A stretch of 64,000 nt of DNA. Source: Nostocoides sp. Soil756. Its GTDB lineage: Bacteria > Actinomycetota > Actinomycetes > Actinomycetales > Dermatophilaceae. Numbering within the stretch: the first letter of the stretch is position 1; each line of letters opens with the position of its first letter. Below, piece after piece: positions 18,919-26,922 of the stretch. The notes below the pieces were generated by a model. The model saw only the letters and a program-made list of their open reading frames with translations, was not told the origin of the DNA and made no database searches. The stretch covers positions 194,919 to 258,918 of the forward strand of contig NZ_LMSE01000002.1 of the NCBI RefSeq assembly GCF_001428065.1, written 5' to 3'. Made by a program: the position numbers and the translations under genes.

Positions 18919-19244
18919 ACGCGGTTGGCGCGCAGGCCGATCAGCCCGACCAGCACCACCATGAGGCCGCCGGCCACGACAACCCAGGGGCCCAGCGTCG
19001 ACCACGGGACGCTGACGTCGGCCACCTCGGTGAGCAGGACCGAGGCGGCGACCACGAGCCCCAGCACCGCGATGAGCAGCGCGAAGGGGGCCGGGCCACG
19101 GCGGTGGACGGGGGTGCCCGGCGTGGGGGCGGATACGGGGTCCTCGGCCCCCGGGGCGGAAGGCGCGCCGGGGGAGGTCTGCGCCGGCTTCTCGTCGGCC
19201 AGGCCCAGCTGGTCGGACAGGGGTCGGGTGTCGTCGGTGCTCAT
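18909..19244 (-). CDS. Small membrane protein of unknown function
   Basis: 111 residues. The first ~50 are Pro/Ala/Ser-rich and probably disordered; two membrane segments follow (FALLIAVLGLVVAASVLL and VVVAGGLMVVLVGLIGL) ending in LRANRVQD. I do not recognise a family. It begins 2 bases after the stop of the PspC/toastrack gene and a GAGGAGG ribosome site lies inside that gene's end, so both are one operon. The ATG at 19244 is preferred over GTG 19250, which would abut the ribosome site. By context it may be an accessory of the PspC envelope-stress module. Confidence 0.72.
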   Translation of the reverse strand: MSTDDTRPLSDQLGLADEKPAQTSPGAPSAPGAEDPVSAPTPGTPVHRRGPAPFALLIAVLGLVVAASVLLTEVADVSVPWSTLGPWVVVAGGLMVVLVGLIGLRANRVQD

Positions 19245-19246
19245 GC

Positions 19247-20626
19247 TCACTCCTCCTCGATGATGACGTCGCCGAGGCCGACCTCGACGGTGACGACCAC
19301 GTCGGGGGTGCCCCCCGAGCCGTCGACGGCGTCATAGGTGAACTCGGTGCCGGGGTCGCCGTTCTGCGGGGCTCGGGTCAGTGCCCCCGGCCGGCCGTAG
19401 CTGACCGTCCCGGCGCCCACGCTGTTCTCGACCCGGACGTCCAGCCCCGGTGGGACCTCGACCCGCAGCGAGCCCGCCCCGATCTGCACCGAGACCCGGT
19501 GCGGCGGCTCGGCGCCGGCCGGAGCCGTCGTGAGGTCCGTGAGGTTCGTCAGGTCGAGGGTGGCGTCCCCGACCCCGAGCGAGTAGCTCACCGGCGTGGC
19601 CGTGGAGGTGGGGGCCCACGTCCGGTCGCCGGCCCCGCCGAGGGTGCCGGCGGGCGAGTGGGCCACGAGGGCCCCGACGACGGTGACGATGGTCAGGGCC
19701 AGGGTGAGGAAGCCGCTGAAGCCGGAGGCCCGACCGGTGAGCGCGAGCCCCAGCACCACCAGGGAGGTGCCGGTCAGGGCCAGGACCAGGCCCAGCAGCA
19801 CCGGCTCCCCGGGGAAGCCCAGCGGCCCGGCGAGGACCACCCCGAGGCCGACCAGGGCGGCGGCGAGGCCGAGGGAGACGAGGCCGACGTAGCCGCTGGG
19901 GCGCCGACGGCGCGGGCGCGGCGGCGCCGGCGGCAGAGGGGGCGGGGGCGGCGCCCACGGGCGGTAGCCGGCCGTCGGTGCCGGCGGCATCCCCCCGCCG
20001 TACGGCGCAGTGCCGGCGGTGACCGGGGCCGCCATCGCACTGGCGGGCGGCGCGAACGAGCTGGTGGGTCCGGACATCGGGGTGCCTCCCGGAGGCGGTG
20101 GGGGGACGGGAGCGCCGGGGGGCGCGGGGTAGGGCGCGTAGCCGGTGGCCTGGCCCCATGCCTGGTGCCCGCCCGAGCGGCTGCGGTTCACCAGCAGCCA
20201 GACGACGAGCCCGACCGGCACCAGCAGCCACAGCGACCCGCCCCAGTGGTCGTTGCCGGTGCCGAGCGAGAGCAGGCCACCGAGGACGAACAGGGCGGTC
20301 ACGACGCCGAGCACGACGGCCCAGGCGTCGCCGTGCCGCACAGCGCGCTCGACCAGGACGGTGCCGCGGGTGTCGGGCAGCGCCAGCCAGAGCACGAGGT
20401 AGACCGGCACCCCCACGCCGCCGGCGATGGTCAGCGCGATGGCGGCGGCGCGGATGAGGAGGGGGTCGACACCGAAGCGGGCGGCGATCCCGGAGCACAC
20501 CCCCCCGAACCAGCGGTTGTCGGTGTCGCGGCGCACGTCGCTGCGGTGCAGCCGCTCGAAGACGTCGTCGAGGGCGCCGGCCGCGCGGGGTGGCGGGGGC
20601 TGGTCCTGGGTGGGGATGTCCGTCAT
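19247..20626 (-). CDS. PspC domain membrane protein with C-terminal toastrack/LiaF-like domain
   Basis: 459 residues in three parts. Residues ~35-95 form a PspC domain (NRWFGGVCSGIAARFGVDP ... YLVLWLALP). A Pro/Gly-rich linker with PPPPP runs lie between further membrane segments (residues ~110-150 and ~260-330). The last ~110 residues are a beta-rich repeat (SYSLGVGDATLDLTNL ... VGLGDVIIEEE) of the LiaF C-terminal or toastrack type. Such proteins sense or transmit envelope stress to LiaS/PspC-like kinases. It diverges from a PspC-histidine kinase and its regulator across ~116 bases, a conserved actinobacterial arrangement. ATG 20626 is chosen because GGAAGG lies 8 bases upstream. Confidence 0.86.
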   Translation of the reverse strand: MTDIPTQDQPPPPRAAGALDDVFERLHRSDVRRDTDNRWFGGVCSGIAARFGVDPLLIRAAAIALTIAGGVGVPVYLVLWLALPDTRGTVLVERAVRHGDAWAVVLGVVTALFVLGGLLSLGTGNDHWGGSLWLLVPVGLVVWLLVNRSRSGGHQAWGQATGYAPYPAPPGAPVPPPPPGGTPMSGPTSSFAPPASAMAAPVTAGTAPYGGGMPPAPTAGYRPWAPPPPPLPPAPPRPRRRRPSGYVGLVSLGLAAALVGLGVVLAGPLGFPGEPVLLGLVLALTGTSLVVLGLALTGRASGFSGFLTLALTIVTVVGALVAHSPAGTLGGAGDRTWAPTSTATPVSYSLGVGDATLDLTNLTDLTTAPAGAEPPHRVSVQIGAGSLRVEVPPGLDVRVENSVGAGTVSYGRPGALTRAPQNGDPGTEFTYDAVDGSGGTPDVVVTVEVGLGDVIIEEE

Positions 20627-20665
20627 GGTCATCACCTTCCCGGCCGCGGGGGGTCGCTCGCCATG

Positions 20666-20677
20666 AGGGTCGACCCT
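20666..20677. promoter_or_regulatory. Candidate operator in the PspC/kinase divergent region
   Basis: AGGGTCGACCCT is a perfect 12-bp palindrome midway between the divergent genes. Binding by the adjacent LuxR-type regulator is a guess. Confidence 0.35.
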
Positions 20678-20730
20678 GAACCGCCCCTGACCGCACCCCG
20701 GCGACGGGGTCCGGGCAGGGTCCGGTGCGT

Positions 20731-20736
20731 CAGGAT
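20731..20736 (+). promoter_or_regulatory. -10 box, leaderless promoter of the PspC-kinase gene
   Basis: CAGGAT, 6 bases before GTG 20743. Confidence 0.45.
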
Positions 20737-20742
20737 GGGGGC

Positions 20743-21996
20743 GTGCCCACCCCCTACGAGCCCGCCGCGTCGCGCGCCTGGGCCGCGTCCGAGCCGCCGA
20801 GGCCCGTGGTGACGCGCCCGCCGCTGGTGCGTTCGCGCACGGCCGGCTGGACCCCCGGGGTGTGCGACGCGGTCGCCCGCCATCTCGGGGTCTCACGCCG
20901 GCTGGTGCGGGCCGCCTTCGTGGTGCTGGCGCTGTCCGGCGGTGCCGGGGTGGCGGCCTACCTCTTCCTCTGGGCGCTGACCTCCGAGTCCGAGGACGTG
21001 GCCCCTGCCGGCAGTGCGCGGGGCTGGTCCGAGCGGCGCCGCTCGGCGCTCCTGCTGCTGGGGGGCGGGGTGGCCGTCGTCGTGGGGCTGGCGCTGCTCG
21101 TCCCGGGTCTCGGTGTCTCGCTGCGGGGCTCGGGCATCCTGCCGGTCCTGGTCATCGCCGTCGGCGCCGTGGTGGCCTGGTCGACCCTCGACGAGGCGCA
21201 GCGCTCGCGGTGGCTCACCGGGCGGCCCGGGGGGATGACCTGGGTGCGCATCGCGCTCGGCGGCGGGCTGGCGCTGCTCGGCATCCTGGTGCTGATGACC
21301 CGGGGGCGCTCGATCTCGGTGGTCTGGGACGCGATGCTCGCCGCGCTGTCGGTGCTGGTCGGTGCCCTGATCATCGCCGCGCCCTGGGCGGTGCGGCTCT
21401 GGAGCGACTTCCGGCGCGAGCAGGTGGCCGCCGCGCGGGCCACCGAGCGCGCCGACATCGCGGCCCACCTGCACGACTCGGTGCTGCAGACGCTGGCCCT
21501 CATCCAGCGCCAGGCCGACGACGGGCAGGCCGTCACCCGGCTGGCCCGGGCCCAGGAGCGTGAGCTGCGGACCTGGCTCTACGACGGGCCGCAGGGGTCG
21601 CAGCAGTCGCTCGCGGCCGCCGTCACCGAGGTCGCCCACGAGGTCGAGGACCTGCACGGGGTTCCGGTCGACCTCGTCGTCACCGGCGACCGCCCGTTCG
21701 AACAGCACGGGGCCGCCCTCTCGCGGGCGCTGCGCGAGGCCCTGCTCAACGCCGTCCGCCACGCCGCCCCGCCCGTCACCGCCTACGTCGAGATCGGCCC
21801 CCACGGGGTCGAGGCCTTCGTGCGTGACCGCGGGGCCGGCTTCGACCTCGAGACCGTGCCGGACGACCGCCTCGGCGTGCGACAGTCGGTGCTGGGCCGG
21901 ATGGAGCGCCACGGCGGCTCGGCCCGGGTCCGCCGCCGCGACGACGGCACCGAGGTCGAGCTCCGACTTCCGCCCCTCGAAGGAGAGCAGTCATGA
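20743..21996 (+). CDS. PspC domain sensor histidine kinase
   Basis: 417 residues: an N-terminal PspC domain (AGWTPGVCDAVARHLGVSRR, residues ~34-80), three to four further membrane segments up to residue ~215, then a NarL-type kinase core. The phospho-accepting histidine is H244 in AAHLHDSVLQTLALIQRQ; the ATPase N-box is ALREALLNAVRHA and the G-box is VRDRGAGFD. It therefore belongs to the HisKA_3 family that pairs with LuxR-type regulators. It probably senses envelope state through the PspC and toastrack proteins. The downstream regulator overlaps by 4 bases (ATGA). Confidence 0.92.
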   Translation: MPTPYEPAASRAWAASEPPRPVVTRPPLVRSRTAGWTPGVCDAVARHLGVSRRLVRAAFVVLALSGGAGVAAYLFLWALTSESEDVAPAGSARGWSERRRSALLLLGGGVAVVVGLALLVPGLGVSLRGSGILPVLVIAVGAVVAWSTLDEAQRSRWLTGRPGGMTWVRIALGGGLALLGILVLMTRGRSISVVWDAMLAALSVLVGALIIAAPWAVRLWSDFRREQVAAARATERADIAAHLHDSVLQTLALIQRQADDGQAVTRLARAQERELRTWLYDGPQGSQQSLAAAVTEVAHEVEDLHGVPVDLVVTGDRPFEQHGAALSRALREALLNAVRHAAPPVTAYVEIGPHGVEAFVRDRGAGFDLETVPDDRLGVRQSVLGRMERHGGSARVRRRDDGTEVELRLPPLEGEQS

Positions 21997-22709
21997 CCAC
22001 CACCCCCGCCCCCGCACCCTCGTCCGGCCCGGTGCGCGTCGTCCTCGTCGACGACCACCGGATGTTCCGCACCGGCGTGCGGGCCGAGCTCACCGAGGCG
22101 ATGGCGGGCGGTGCTCCCGTGTGCGAGTTCGTCGGAGAGGCGCCTGACGTCGACAGCGCGATCGCGGTCATCCGCAGGGAGACTCCCGACGTGGTGCTGC
22201 TCGACGTGCACCTGCCCGGCGGCTCGGGCAACGGCGGCGGCGACGTCATCCGCGGGTGCGCCGGGGTCGAGACGGCGTCCGGGGCGCCGGTGCGCTTCCT
22301 GGCGCTGTCGGTCTCGGACGCCGCGGAGGACGTCATCGCCGTCATCCGGGCCGGGGCCCGGGGCTACGTCACCAAGACCATCAACGCGCGTGACCTGGTG
22401 ACCGCCATCCGACGGGTGGCCGACGGCGACGCGGTGTTCTCGCCGCGGCTGGCCGGCTTCGTGCTCGACGCGTTCGGGGCGGCCGCGGGCGAGATCGCCG
22501 AGGTCGACGAGGAGCTCGACCGGCTCTCGGCCCGCGAGCGCGAGGTGATGCGGCTCATCGCGCGCGGCTTCCAGTACAAGGAGGTCGCCAAGGAGCTGTT
22601 CATCTCGGTCAAGACCGTCGAGACCCACGTGTCGTCGGTGCTGCGCAAGCTCCAGCTGAGCTCGCGCCACGAGCTGACGGCCTGGGCGATGGGCCGCCGC
22701 CTCGTCTGA
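21993..22709 (+). CDS. LuxR/NarL family response regulator
   Basis: 238 residues. Receiver domain with acidic pair D20-D21 (VVLVDDHRMFRTG), phospho-acceptor D71 (PDVVLLDVHLPGG), a Thr/Ser region (LALSVSD) and lysine in RGYVTKTI. The LuxR helix-turn-helix (LSAREREVMRLIARGF ... VKTVETHVSSVLRKLQL) spans ~174-220. A short Gly-rich insert (GGSGNGGGDVIRG) follows the phosphorylation site. It is the partner of the overlapping kinase and is likely to act on the divergent PspC operon. A palindromic element begins 10 bases after its stop. Confidence 0.94.
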   Translation: MTTTPAPAPSSGPVRVVLVDDHRMFRTGVRAELTEAMAGGAPVCEFVGEAPDVDSAIAVIRRETPDVVLLDVHLPGGSGNGGGDVIRGCAGVETASGAPVRFLALSVSDAAEDVIAVIRAGARGYVTKTINARDLVTAIRRVADGDAVFSPRLAGFVLDAFGAAAGEIAEVDEELDRLSAREREVMRLIARGFQYKEVAKELFISVKTVETHVSSVLRKLQLSSRHELTAWAMGRRLV

Positions 22710-22718
22710 CCTCCCCTG

Positions 22719-22797
22719 TTCGGGGTCACCCCGACATGTCAGGGTCACCCCGGTTCGGAACCGGGGGGATGCTGACGAACCGGGGTGTCGAGGCGCG
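22719..22797 (+). repeat. Dispersed double-hairpin palindromic element, copy 2
   Basis: Hairpin 1 TCGGGGTCACCCCGA (22720-22734), hairpin 2 at 22738-22776 starting GTCAGGGTCACCCCGG with two stem mismatches, then the CCGGGGTGTCGAGGCG tail. It is the most diverged of the four copies. It likely ends transcription of the kinase/regulator operon. Confidence 0.82.
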
Positions 22798-22832
22798 CGG
22801 GAGGGGTGTCCGGGCGCGCGCCGCGGCGGGCC

Positions 22833-22838
22833 TACGCT
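22833..22838 (+). promoter_or_regulatory. -10 box, leaderless promoter
   Basis: TACGCT, 6 bases before ATG 22845. Confidence 0.55.
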
Positions 22839-22844
22839 GGCCGC

Positions 22845-23201
22845 ATGACCCTCCTCGAGAACGTCTTCGTCCTGCTGCACCTGCTGGGGATGGCCGCCAT
22901 CGTCGGCAGCGCGGTGTTCGTCGCGCGGGGGCGTTCGACCCCGGCGCTGCTGTGGGGGGCGCGGGCCCAGATCGTCAGCGGGCTGATCCTGGTCGGTATC
23001 GCCGGGGCGGGGACCGACCCGGTGAACCACGCGAAGATCGGCGTCAAGCTGGTCATCGCGATCGCCGTCGCCGCCTGCGCCGAGATCGCCGCCGCCAAGG
23101 TCCGCAAGGGCGAGGGCGAGCGCCCGCAGCTGGTGACCGCCGCCGGCGCGCTGGCCGTGCTCAACGCCGCCATCGCGGTGCTCTGGGTCTCCGGCTCCTG
23201 A
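22845..23201 (+). CDS. Small integral membrane protein of unknown function
   Basis: 118 residues with about four hydrophobic segments (VFVLLHLLGMAAIVGSAVFVA; IVSGLILVGIAGAG; GVKLVIAIAVAACAEIAAA; LAVLNAAIAVLWV). The NHAKIGVKL block between segments 2 and 3 is reminiscent of small actinobacterial membrane proteins of the DUF2269/CopD-like kind, but I cannot assign a family firmly. It is monocistronic: palindromic copy 2 lies upstream and the convergent quinone reductase gene is 70 bases downstream. Confidence 0.75.
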   Translation: MTLLENVFVLLHLLGMAAIVGSAVFVARGRSTPALLWGARAQIVSGLILVGIAGAGTDPVNHAKIGVKLVIAIAVAACAEIAAAKVRKGEGERPQLVTAAGALAVLNAAIAVLWVSGS

Positions 23202-23271
23202 GCCCCGGCGACGACCCGGCGCGCTCGCGGTCTACGGCGCCTGGCCCGGTGGCCCCGACCGACGTTGCGGC

Positions 23272-24258
23272 TCAGGGGAGCAGCAACAGCTTCCCCTGGG
23301 TGCGCCGGCCCTCGAGGTCCTCGTACGCCTGGGCTGCGTCGCGCAGGTCGTAGCGACCTCCGATCGCGATCTGCAGGCTGCCGTCGGCCACCTGACCGAA
23401 GACCTCGTCGGCCCGCCACTCGAGCTCGGCCCGGTCGCGCAGGTGGTGGCCGAGGGAGGGGCGGGTCAGGAAGAGCGAACCCCCCGCGTTGAGCCGCTGG
23501 ATGTCGAAGGGCGGCACCTGCCCGCTGGAGGCCCCGAACAGGGCCAGGGTGCCGCGGAGGCGCAGCGACGCCAGCGACGCGTCGAAGGTGTCCTTGCCGA
23601 CCCCGTCGTAGGCGACGTCGACCCCACGGCCGCCGGTGGCCTCGGCGATGGCGGCCGTCAGGTCGTCGACGCAGCGGTAGTCGATGACGTGGTCGGCGCC
23701 GCGGCTGCGGGCGGTCTCGCACTTCTCCGCGCCGCCGGCGGTGGCCACCACGGTGCCGCCGAGGCGCTTGACCATCTGGACGAGGAGCTGCCCGACCCCG
23801 CCCGCGGCGGCGTGGATCAGCGCCACGGTGCCCTCCTCGACAGCGAACGTGCTGCGGACCAGGTAGTGCGCGGTCAGGCCCTGCAGCATCACTGCCGCCG
23901 CGTCGTCGAGGTCGACGCCGCCCGGGACGTGGACCACCCTGGAGGCCGGCTGCACCGAGTAGCGCGCGGCGCTGCCGAGGCTCTGCGGCCAGGCCACCCG
24001 GTCACCGACCGCGAAACCGTCGACGCCCGCGCCGACCTCCACCACGGTGCCCGCACCCTCGTTGCCCGAGACGAACGGGGTCTGCATGGGGTAGACGCCC
24101 TCGCGCTGGTAGACGTCGATGAAGTTCACCCCGACCGCACTGACCTCGACCAGGAGCTCTCCGTCGCCGGGGCGGCCCGCGGGTCGATCCTCGACGGTGA
24201 GGACGTCGCGCCCACCGGGGCGGCTGACGACGAGGGCGGGGCCGATGAGGTCGCTCAT
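23272..24258 (-). CDS. Quinone oxidoreductase, zeta-crystallin type (MDR family)
   Basis: 328 residues, zinc-free medium-chain dehydrogenase/reductase that reduces quinones with NADPH. Motifs: VNFIDVYQREGVYP (family start), GNEGAGTVVEVGAGV, MLQGLTAHYLV, the nucleotide-binding loop HAAAGGVGQLLVQMVKRLGG, and YDGVGKDTFDASL. No zinc-ligand cysteines are in place, which fits QorA-like enzymes. TAGGCT lies 6 bases before the ATG, inside the last codons of the upstream GNAT gene, giving a probable promoter of its own besides read-through. Confidence 0.93.
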   Translation of the reverse strand: MSDLIGPALVVSRPGGRDVLTVEDRPAGRPGDGELLVEVSAVGVNFIDVYQREGVYPMQTPFVSGNEGAGTVVEVGAGVDGFAVGDRVAWPQSLGSAARYSVQPASRVVHVPGGVDLDDAAAVMLQGLTAHYLVRSTFAVEEGTVALIHAAAGGVGQLLVQMVKRLGGTVVATAGGAEKCETARSRGADHVIDYRCVDDLTAAIAEATGGRGVDVAYDGVGKDTFDASLASLRLRGTLALFGASSGQVPPFDIQRLNAGGSLFLTRPSLGHHLRDRAELEWRADEVFGQVADGSLQIAIGGRYDLRDAAQAYEDLEGRRTQGKLLLLP

Positions 24259-24262
24259 GGCG

Positions 24263-24850
24263 TCAGCCTAGATCGGCCCAGCCGCCGGTGGGGACCCAGT
24301 ACCGCCGCTTGCCGCTGCGCACGTCCTCGAGCACCCCGCCCGCGGACTCGATGACCCGGGCCGAGCCGACGTTGGTCTCGTCACAGGTCAGCAGGGCCGG
24401 GTCGATGCCGAGATCGTGGGCCCGGGGGAGGGCCAGTCTCAGCGCCGCCGTGGCGACGCCCCGCCGACGGGCGGAGGGGCGCACCGAGTAGCCGATGTGG
24501 CCCGCGGCCTCCAGCAGGAACGGGGTGAGCCGGTGCCGGATCGAGAGTGACCCGAGGTAGGTGTCGGGGTCGGCGTCGTCGATGACCCAGAGGAAGGTGC
24601 ACGGCACGTGGCCGGCCGGCCGGGGCGAGTCCTCGCGGGCCTGGTCGAGGCGGTGGGCGGCGAAGCGCTCGAAGCCCTCCGGCGTCTCGAGCCCGGCGCG
24701 GGTGAAGGTGACCCCGGCGAATCCCTCGTCCGGCGCCTCGACCCAGACGCCGTCGCCGTCACGGTGGCCCTCGCCGATCGCGACGAACTCGTCGTGGGCC
24801 GCGAGGTAGGACTCGCGCAGCGCGGCGTCGGGGGCGCGGAGGTCGATCAT
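24263..24850 (-). CDS. GNAT family N-acetyltransferase
   Basis: 195 residues. Acetyl-CoA binding motif A is SVRPSARRRGVATAALRLAL (residues ~130-149), followed by TCDETNVGSARVIESAGGVLED, typical of RimJ/YkkB-like small acetyltransferases. The substrate is not evident. TACCGT lies 6 bases before the ATG, so a leaderless transcript is likely. Its stop codon is 4 bases before the quinone reductase start and its last codons hold that gene's -10 box. Confidence 0.88.
   Translation of the reverse strand: MIDLRAPDAALRESYLAAHDEFVAIGEGHRDGDGVWVEAPDEGFAGVTFTRAGLETPEGFERFAAHRLDQAREDSPRPAGHVPCTFLWVIDDADPDTYLGSLSIRHRLTPFLLEAAGHIGYSVRPSARRRGVATAALRLALPRAHDLGIDPALLTCDETNVGSARVIESAGGVLEDVRSGKRRYWVPTGGWADLG
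24265..24270 (-). promoter_or_regulatory. -10 box, leaderless promoter of the quinone reductase gene
   Basis: TAGGCT (minus strand), 6 bases before ATG 24258, within the GNAT coding end. Confidence 0.5.
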
Positions 24851-24856
24851 CCGCCG

Positions 24857-24862
24857 ACGGTA
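24857..24862 (-). promoter_or_regulatory. -10 box, leaderless promoter of the GNAT gene
   Basis: TACCGT (minus strand), 6 bases before ATG 24850. Confidence 0.55.
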
Positions 24863-24896
24863 GGCGAGCGCCTGCCGCGACCGCCAACCGGTTTCC

Positions 24897-24990
24897 GGGT
24901 GGGCTCTCGGTTGCTCCCGGTGGTGGGGCGGCCGGTTTCGGGACGGTGCGGGGGTGGGCTCTTGGTTGCTCCCGATGGTGGGGCGGGAGG
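24897..24990. repeat. Two imperfect tandem repeats, 55-base period
   Basis: GGGTGGGCTCTCGGTTGCTC at 24897 recurs as GGGTGGGCTCTTGGTTGCTC at 24952; each copy continues into CCC(G)GTGGTGGGGCGG and is preceded by CCGGTTTC. The repeats fill most of the 213-base gap upstream of the GNAT gene. Function unknown. Confidence 0.7.
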
Positions 24991-25063
24991 TCGGAGGGGC
25001 GTGTGCGTCACGGCCGGGAGCATCCGAGATGACGCCGGCGCCCACCCTCGGGTCCCCCGGTCC

Positions 25064-25900
25064 TCACCCGGCCCGCAACGACAGCAGCACCTCGTCGAGC
25101 ATCGCGGGGGTGAGCCTCTTGGTGAACGTGTTGTGCGGGCTCACGTGGTAGCAGCCGACCATCCGGATGCCGCGCCCGTCGGGGGCCGTCAGCACCACCT
25201 CGGCGGCGTGCCCGAAACGGGGCTTGGGGCGCGGGACCTCCCACCCGGCAGCGGTGGCCGCGGCCAGTGCGGCATCCCAGCCGATCGCCCCGAGGCACAG
25301 GACGGCCCGCAGCCGCGGCGTCGCCAGCTCGAGGTCGCGCACCAGCCAGGCGCGGCAGGTCTCCTTCTCGGCGGACGTCGGCTTGTTCTCCGGCGGCGCG
25401 CAGCGGACGGCGGCCACGATGCGCATCCCGGTGAGCGCCTGGCCGTCGCCCGCAGCCACGGAGGTCGGTTGCGCGGCGAACCCGGTGCGGTGCAGCGCGG
25501 CCCAGAGGAAGTCGCCCGAGGAGTCACCCGTGAACATCCGGCCGGTGCGGTTGGTGCCGTTGGCCGCGGGGGCCAGGCCGACGAGCAGCACCGCGGCGTC
25601 GGCGTCACCGAAGGACGGGCCCGGGCGGCCCCAGTACGGCTGGTCGGCGAACGATGCGCGGCGCCCGGTCGTCGCGACCGACTCGCGCCAGCGGACGAGG
25701 CGAGGACAGGCCCGGCACACCGAGACCCGGGCCTGGAGCTCCGCCACGTCGGCCGCCGACCTGGCGAGTCGCCGCACCGCGGCCGCGGTGGTGGCGACCG
25801 GGGTCTGCGCGTCGGCGGGGTCACCGGGCCATCCGCAGCCGGGCCGAGCGGGGGAGGGCAGGAGCGTTCCGGTCACGGGGTGTGGGTCGAGAGGCTCCAT
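25064..25900 (-). CDS. Family 5 uracil-DNA glycosylase (UdgB type)
   Basis: 278 residues. It removes uracil, and often hypoxanthine, from DNA. Family 5 motif A is GLAPAANGTNRTGRMFTGD with the following SSGDFLW; motif B is HVSPHNTFTKRLT. Four cysteines placed as in [4Fe-4S] UDGs are visible: C-x2-C in VCRACPRLV and one each in RCAPPENK and TCRAWL. The ~45 N-terminal residues before the cluster are Pro-rich and variable. TAGAGT is 6 bases before the ATG, inside a GACTC-TAC-GAGTC palindrome. High-GC genomes often carry this enzyme to counter cytosine deamination. Confidence 0.92.
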   Translation of the reverse strand: MEPLDPHPVTGTLLPSPARPGCGWPGDPADAQTPVATTAAAVRRLARSAADVAELQARVSVCRACPRLVRWRESVATTGRRASFADQPYWGRPGPSFGDADAAVLLVGLAPAANGTNRTGRMFTGDSSGDFLWAALHRTGFAAQPTSVAAGDGQALTGMRIVAAVRCAPPENKPTSAEKETCRAWLVRDLELATPRLRAVLCLGAIGWDAALAAATAAGWEVPRPKPRFGHAAEVVLTAPDGRGIRMVGCYHVSPHNTFTKRLTPAMLDEVLLSLRAG

Positions 25901-25906
25901 CGGGCG

Positions 25907-25912
25907 ACTCTA
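25907..25912 (-). promoter_or_regulatory. -10 box, leaderless promoter of the UDG gene
   Basis: TAGAGT (minus strand), 6 bases before ATG 25900. It sits within the palindrome GACTCTACGAGTC (25906-25918), which may be an operator. Confidence 0.5.
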
Positions 25913-25961
25913 CGAGTCGGCCACCACGGCGTGGCGAGAGGTGGTCGTCACCCGGGTTCGC

Positions 25962-25967
25962 GACGAT
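25962..25967 (+). promoter_or_regulatory. Weak -10 box, leaderless promoter of the D-amino-acid oxidase gene
   Basis: GACGAT, 6 bases before ATG 25974. Confidence 0.35.
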
Positions 25968-25973
25968 GGGGCC

Positions 25974-26909
25974 ATGGCACGGGTGACGGTGGTCGGCGGC
26001 GGCGTCATCGGCCTGACCTCGGCCCTGAGGCTGGCCGAGAGCGGCCATCGGGTGCGATGCGTGCGCGACACCCCGGCGCCGGCGACGGTCTCGGCGGTGG
26101 CGGGCGGGCTGTGGTTCCCCTACCACGTCCAGCCCCGTGACCGAGTGGCCGCGTGGGGACTGCTGTCCCTCAGCCGTTTCCGTGACCTGGCCACCGATCC
26201 CGGCACCGGAGTGGTGCTTCGCGAGGGGGTGCTCGTCGAGCGCGCCGGCCCCGAACGGTGGTGGGTCGAGGGCGTCGACGGGGTGCGCGAGGCGACGGCC
26301 TCCGAGCTGCCGCAGGGCGCGACCTCGGGGGTGGTCGCGCGCCTGCCGCTCGTCGCCATGCCCACGTACCTCGCCTGGCTCGAGCAGCAGTGCCTCGCCG
26401 TGGGCGTCGAGCTCGTCACCGGCCGCGTCGGGGCCCTCGACGAGCTGGAGGACGACGTGCTGGTGGTCGCGACCGGGCTGCGCACCCCCGGCCTCCTGCC
26501 CGACGTGGTGGTCACCCCCTCACGGGGGCAGGTGGCCCTGCTGGCCAACCCGGGCCTCGAGCGCTGGTTCGTCGACGGCGACGCACCCGACGGCGTCACC
26601 TACGTGCTGCCGCACGCCCAGTGGGTGGTCTGCGGGGGCACCGACGTGCCCGGCAGCGAGCCCGAGCCGGACGCCGCCGTGCACGCCGCGATCGTCGCCC
26701 GCTGCCGGGCGGCGGTCCCGGCGCTGCGCGACGCCGAGGTGCTGGGCTCGCGGGTGGGCCTGCGCCCGGTCGCGCCCGCGGTCGACCTGCGGCTGCGCAC
26801 CGTGCACGGCCGCCCGGTCGTGACCAACGTGGGGCACGGCGGGGCCGGAGTCACCCTGTCGTGGGGCTGCGCCGACGAGGTCGTCGGGCTGGTGCGCCAC
26901 GTCTCCTGA
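25974..26909 (+). CDS. D-amino-acid oxidase (FAD)
   Basis: 311 residues. It oxidises D-amino acids to 2-oxo acids, ammonia and peroxide. The FAD-binding start VTVVGGGVIGLTSALRLAESG, the AVAGGLWFPYHVQP loop, the substrate-arginine region RVGLRPVAP and the C-terminal GHGGAGVTLSWGCADEV are characteristic of DAAO rather than glycine oxidase. No peroxisomal-type or secretion signal is present. It diverges from the UDG gene by 73 bases and converges on arfB with 13 bases between stops. Confidence 0.92.
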   Translation: MARVTVVGGGVIGLTSALRLAESGHRVRCVRDTPAPATVSAVAGGLWFPYHVQPRDRVAAWGLLSLSRFRDLATDPGTGVVLREGVLVERAGPERWWVEGVDGVREATASELPQGATSGVVARLPLVAMPTYLAWLEQQCLAVGVELVTGRVGALDELEDDVLVVATGLRTPGLLPDVVVTPSRGQVALLANPGLERWFVDGDAPDGVTYVLPHAQWVVCGGTDVPGSEPEPDAAVHAAIVARCRAAVPALRDAEVLGSRVGLRPVAPAVDLRLRTVHGRPVVTNVGHGGAGVTLSWGCADEVVGLVRHVS

Positions 26910-26922
26910 GGACCCCTCCGCC

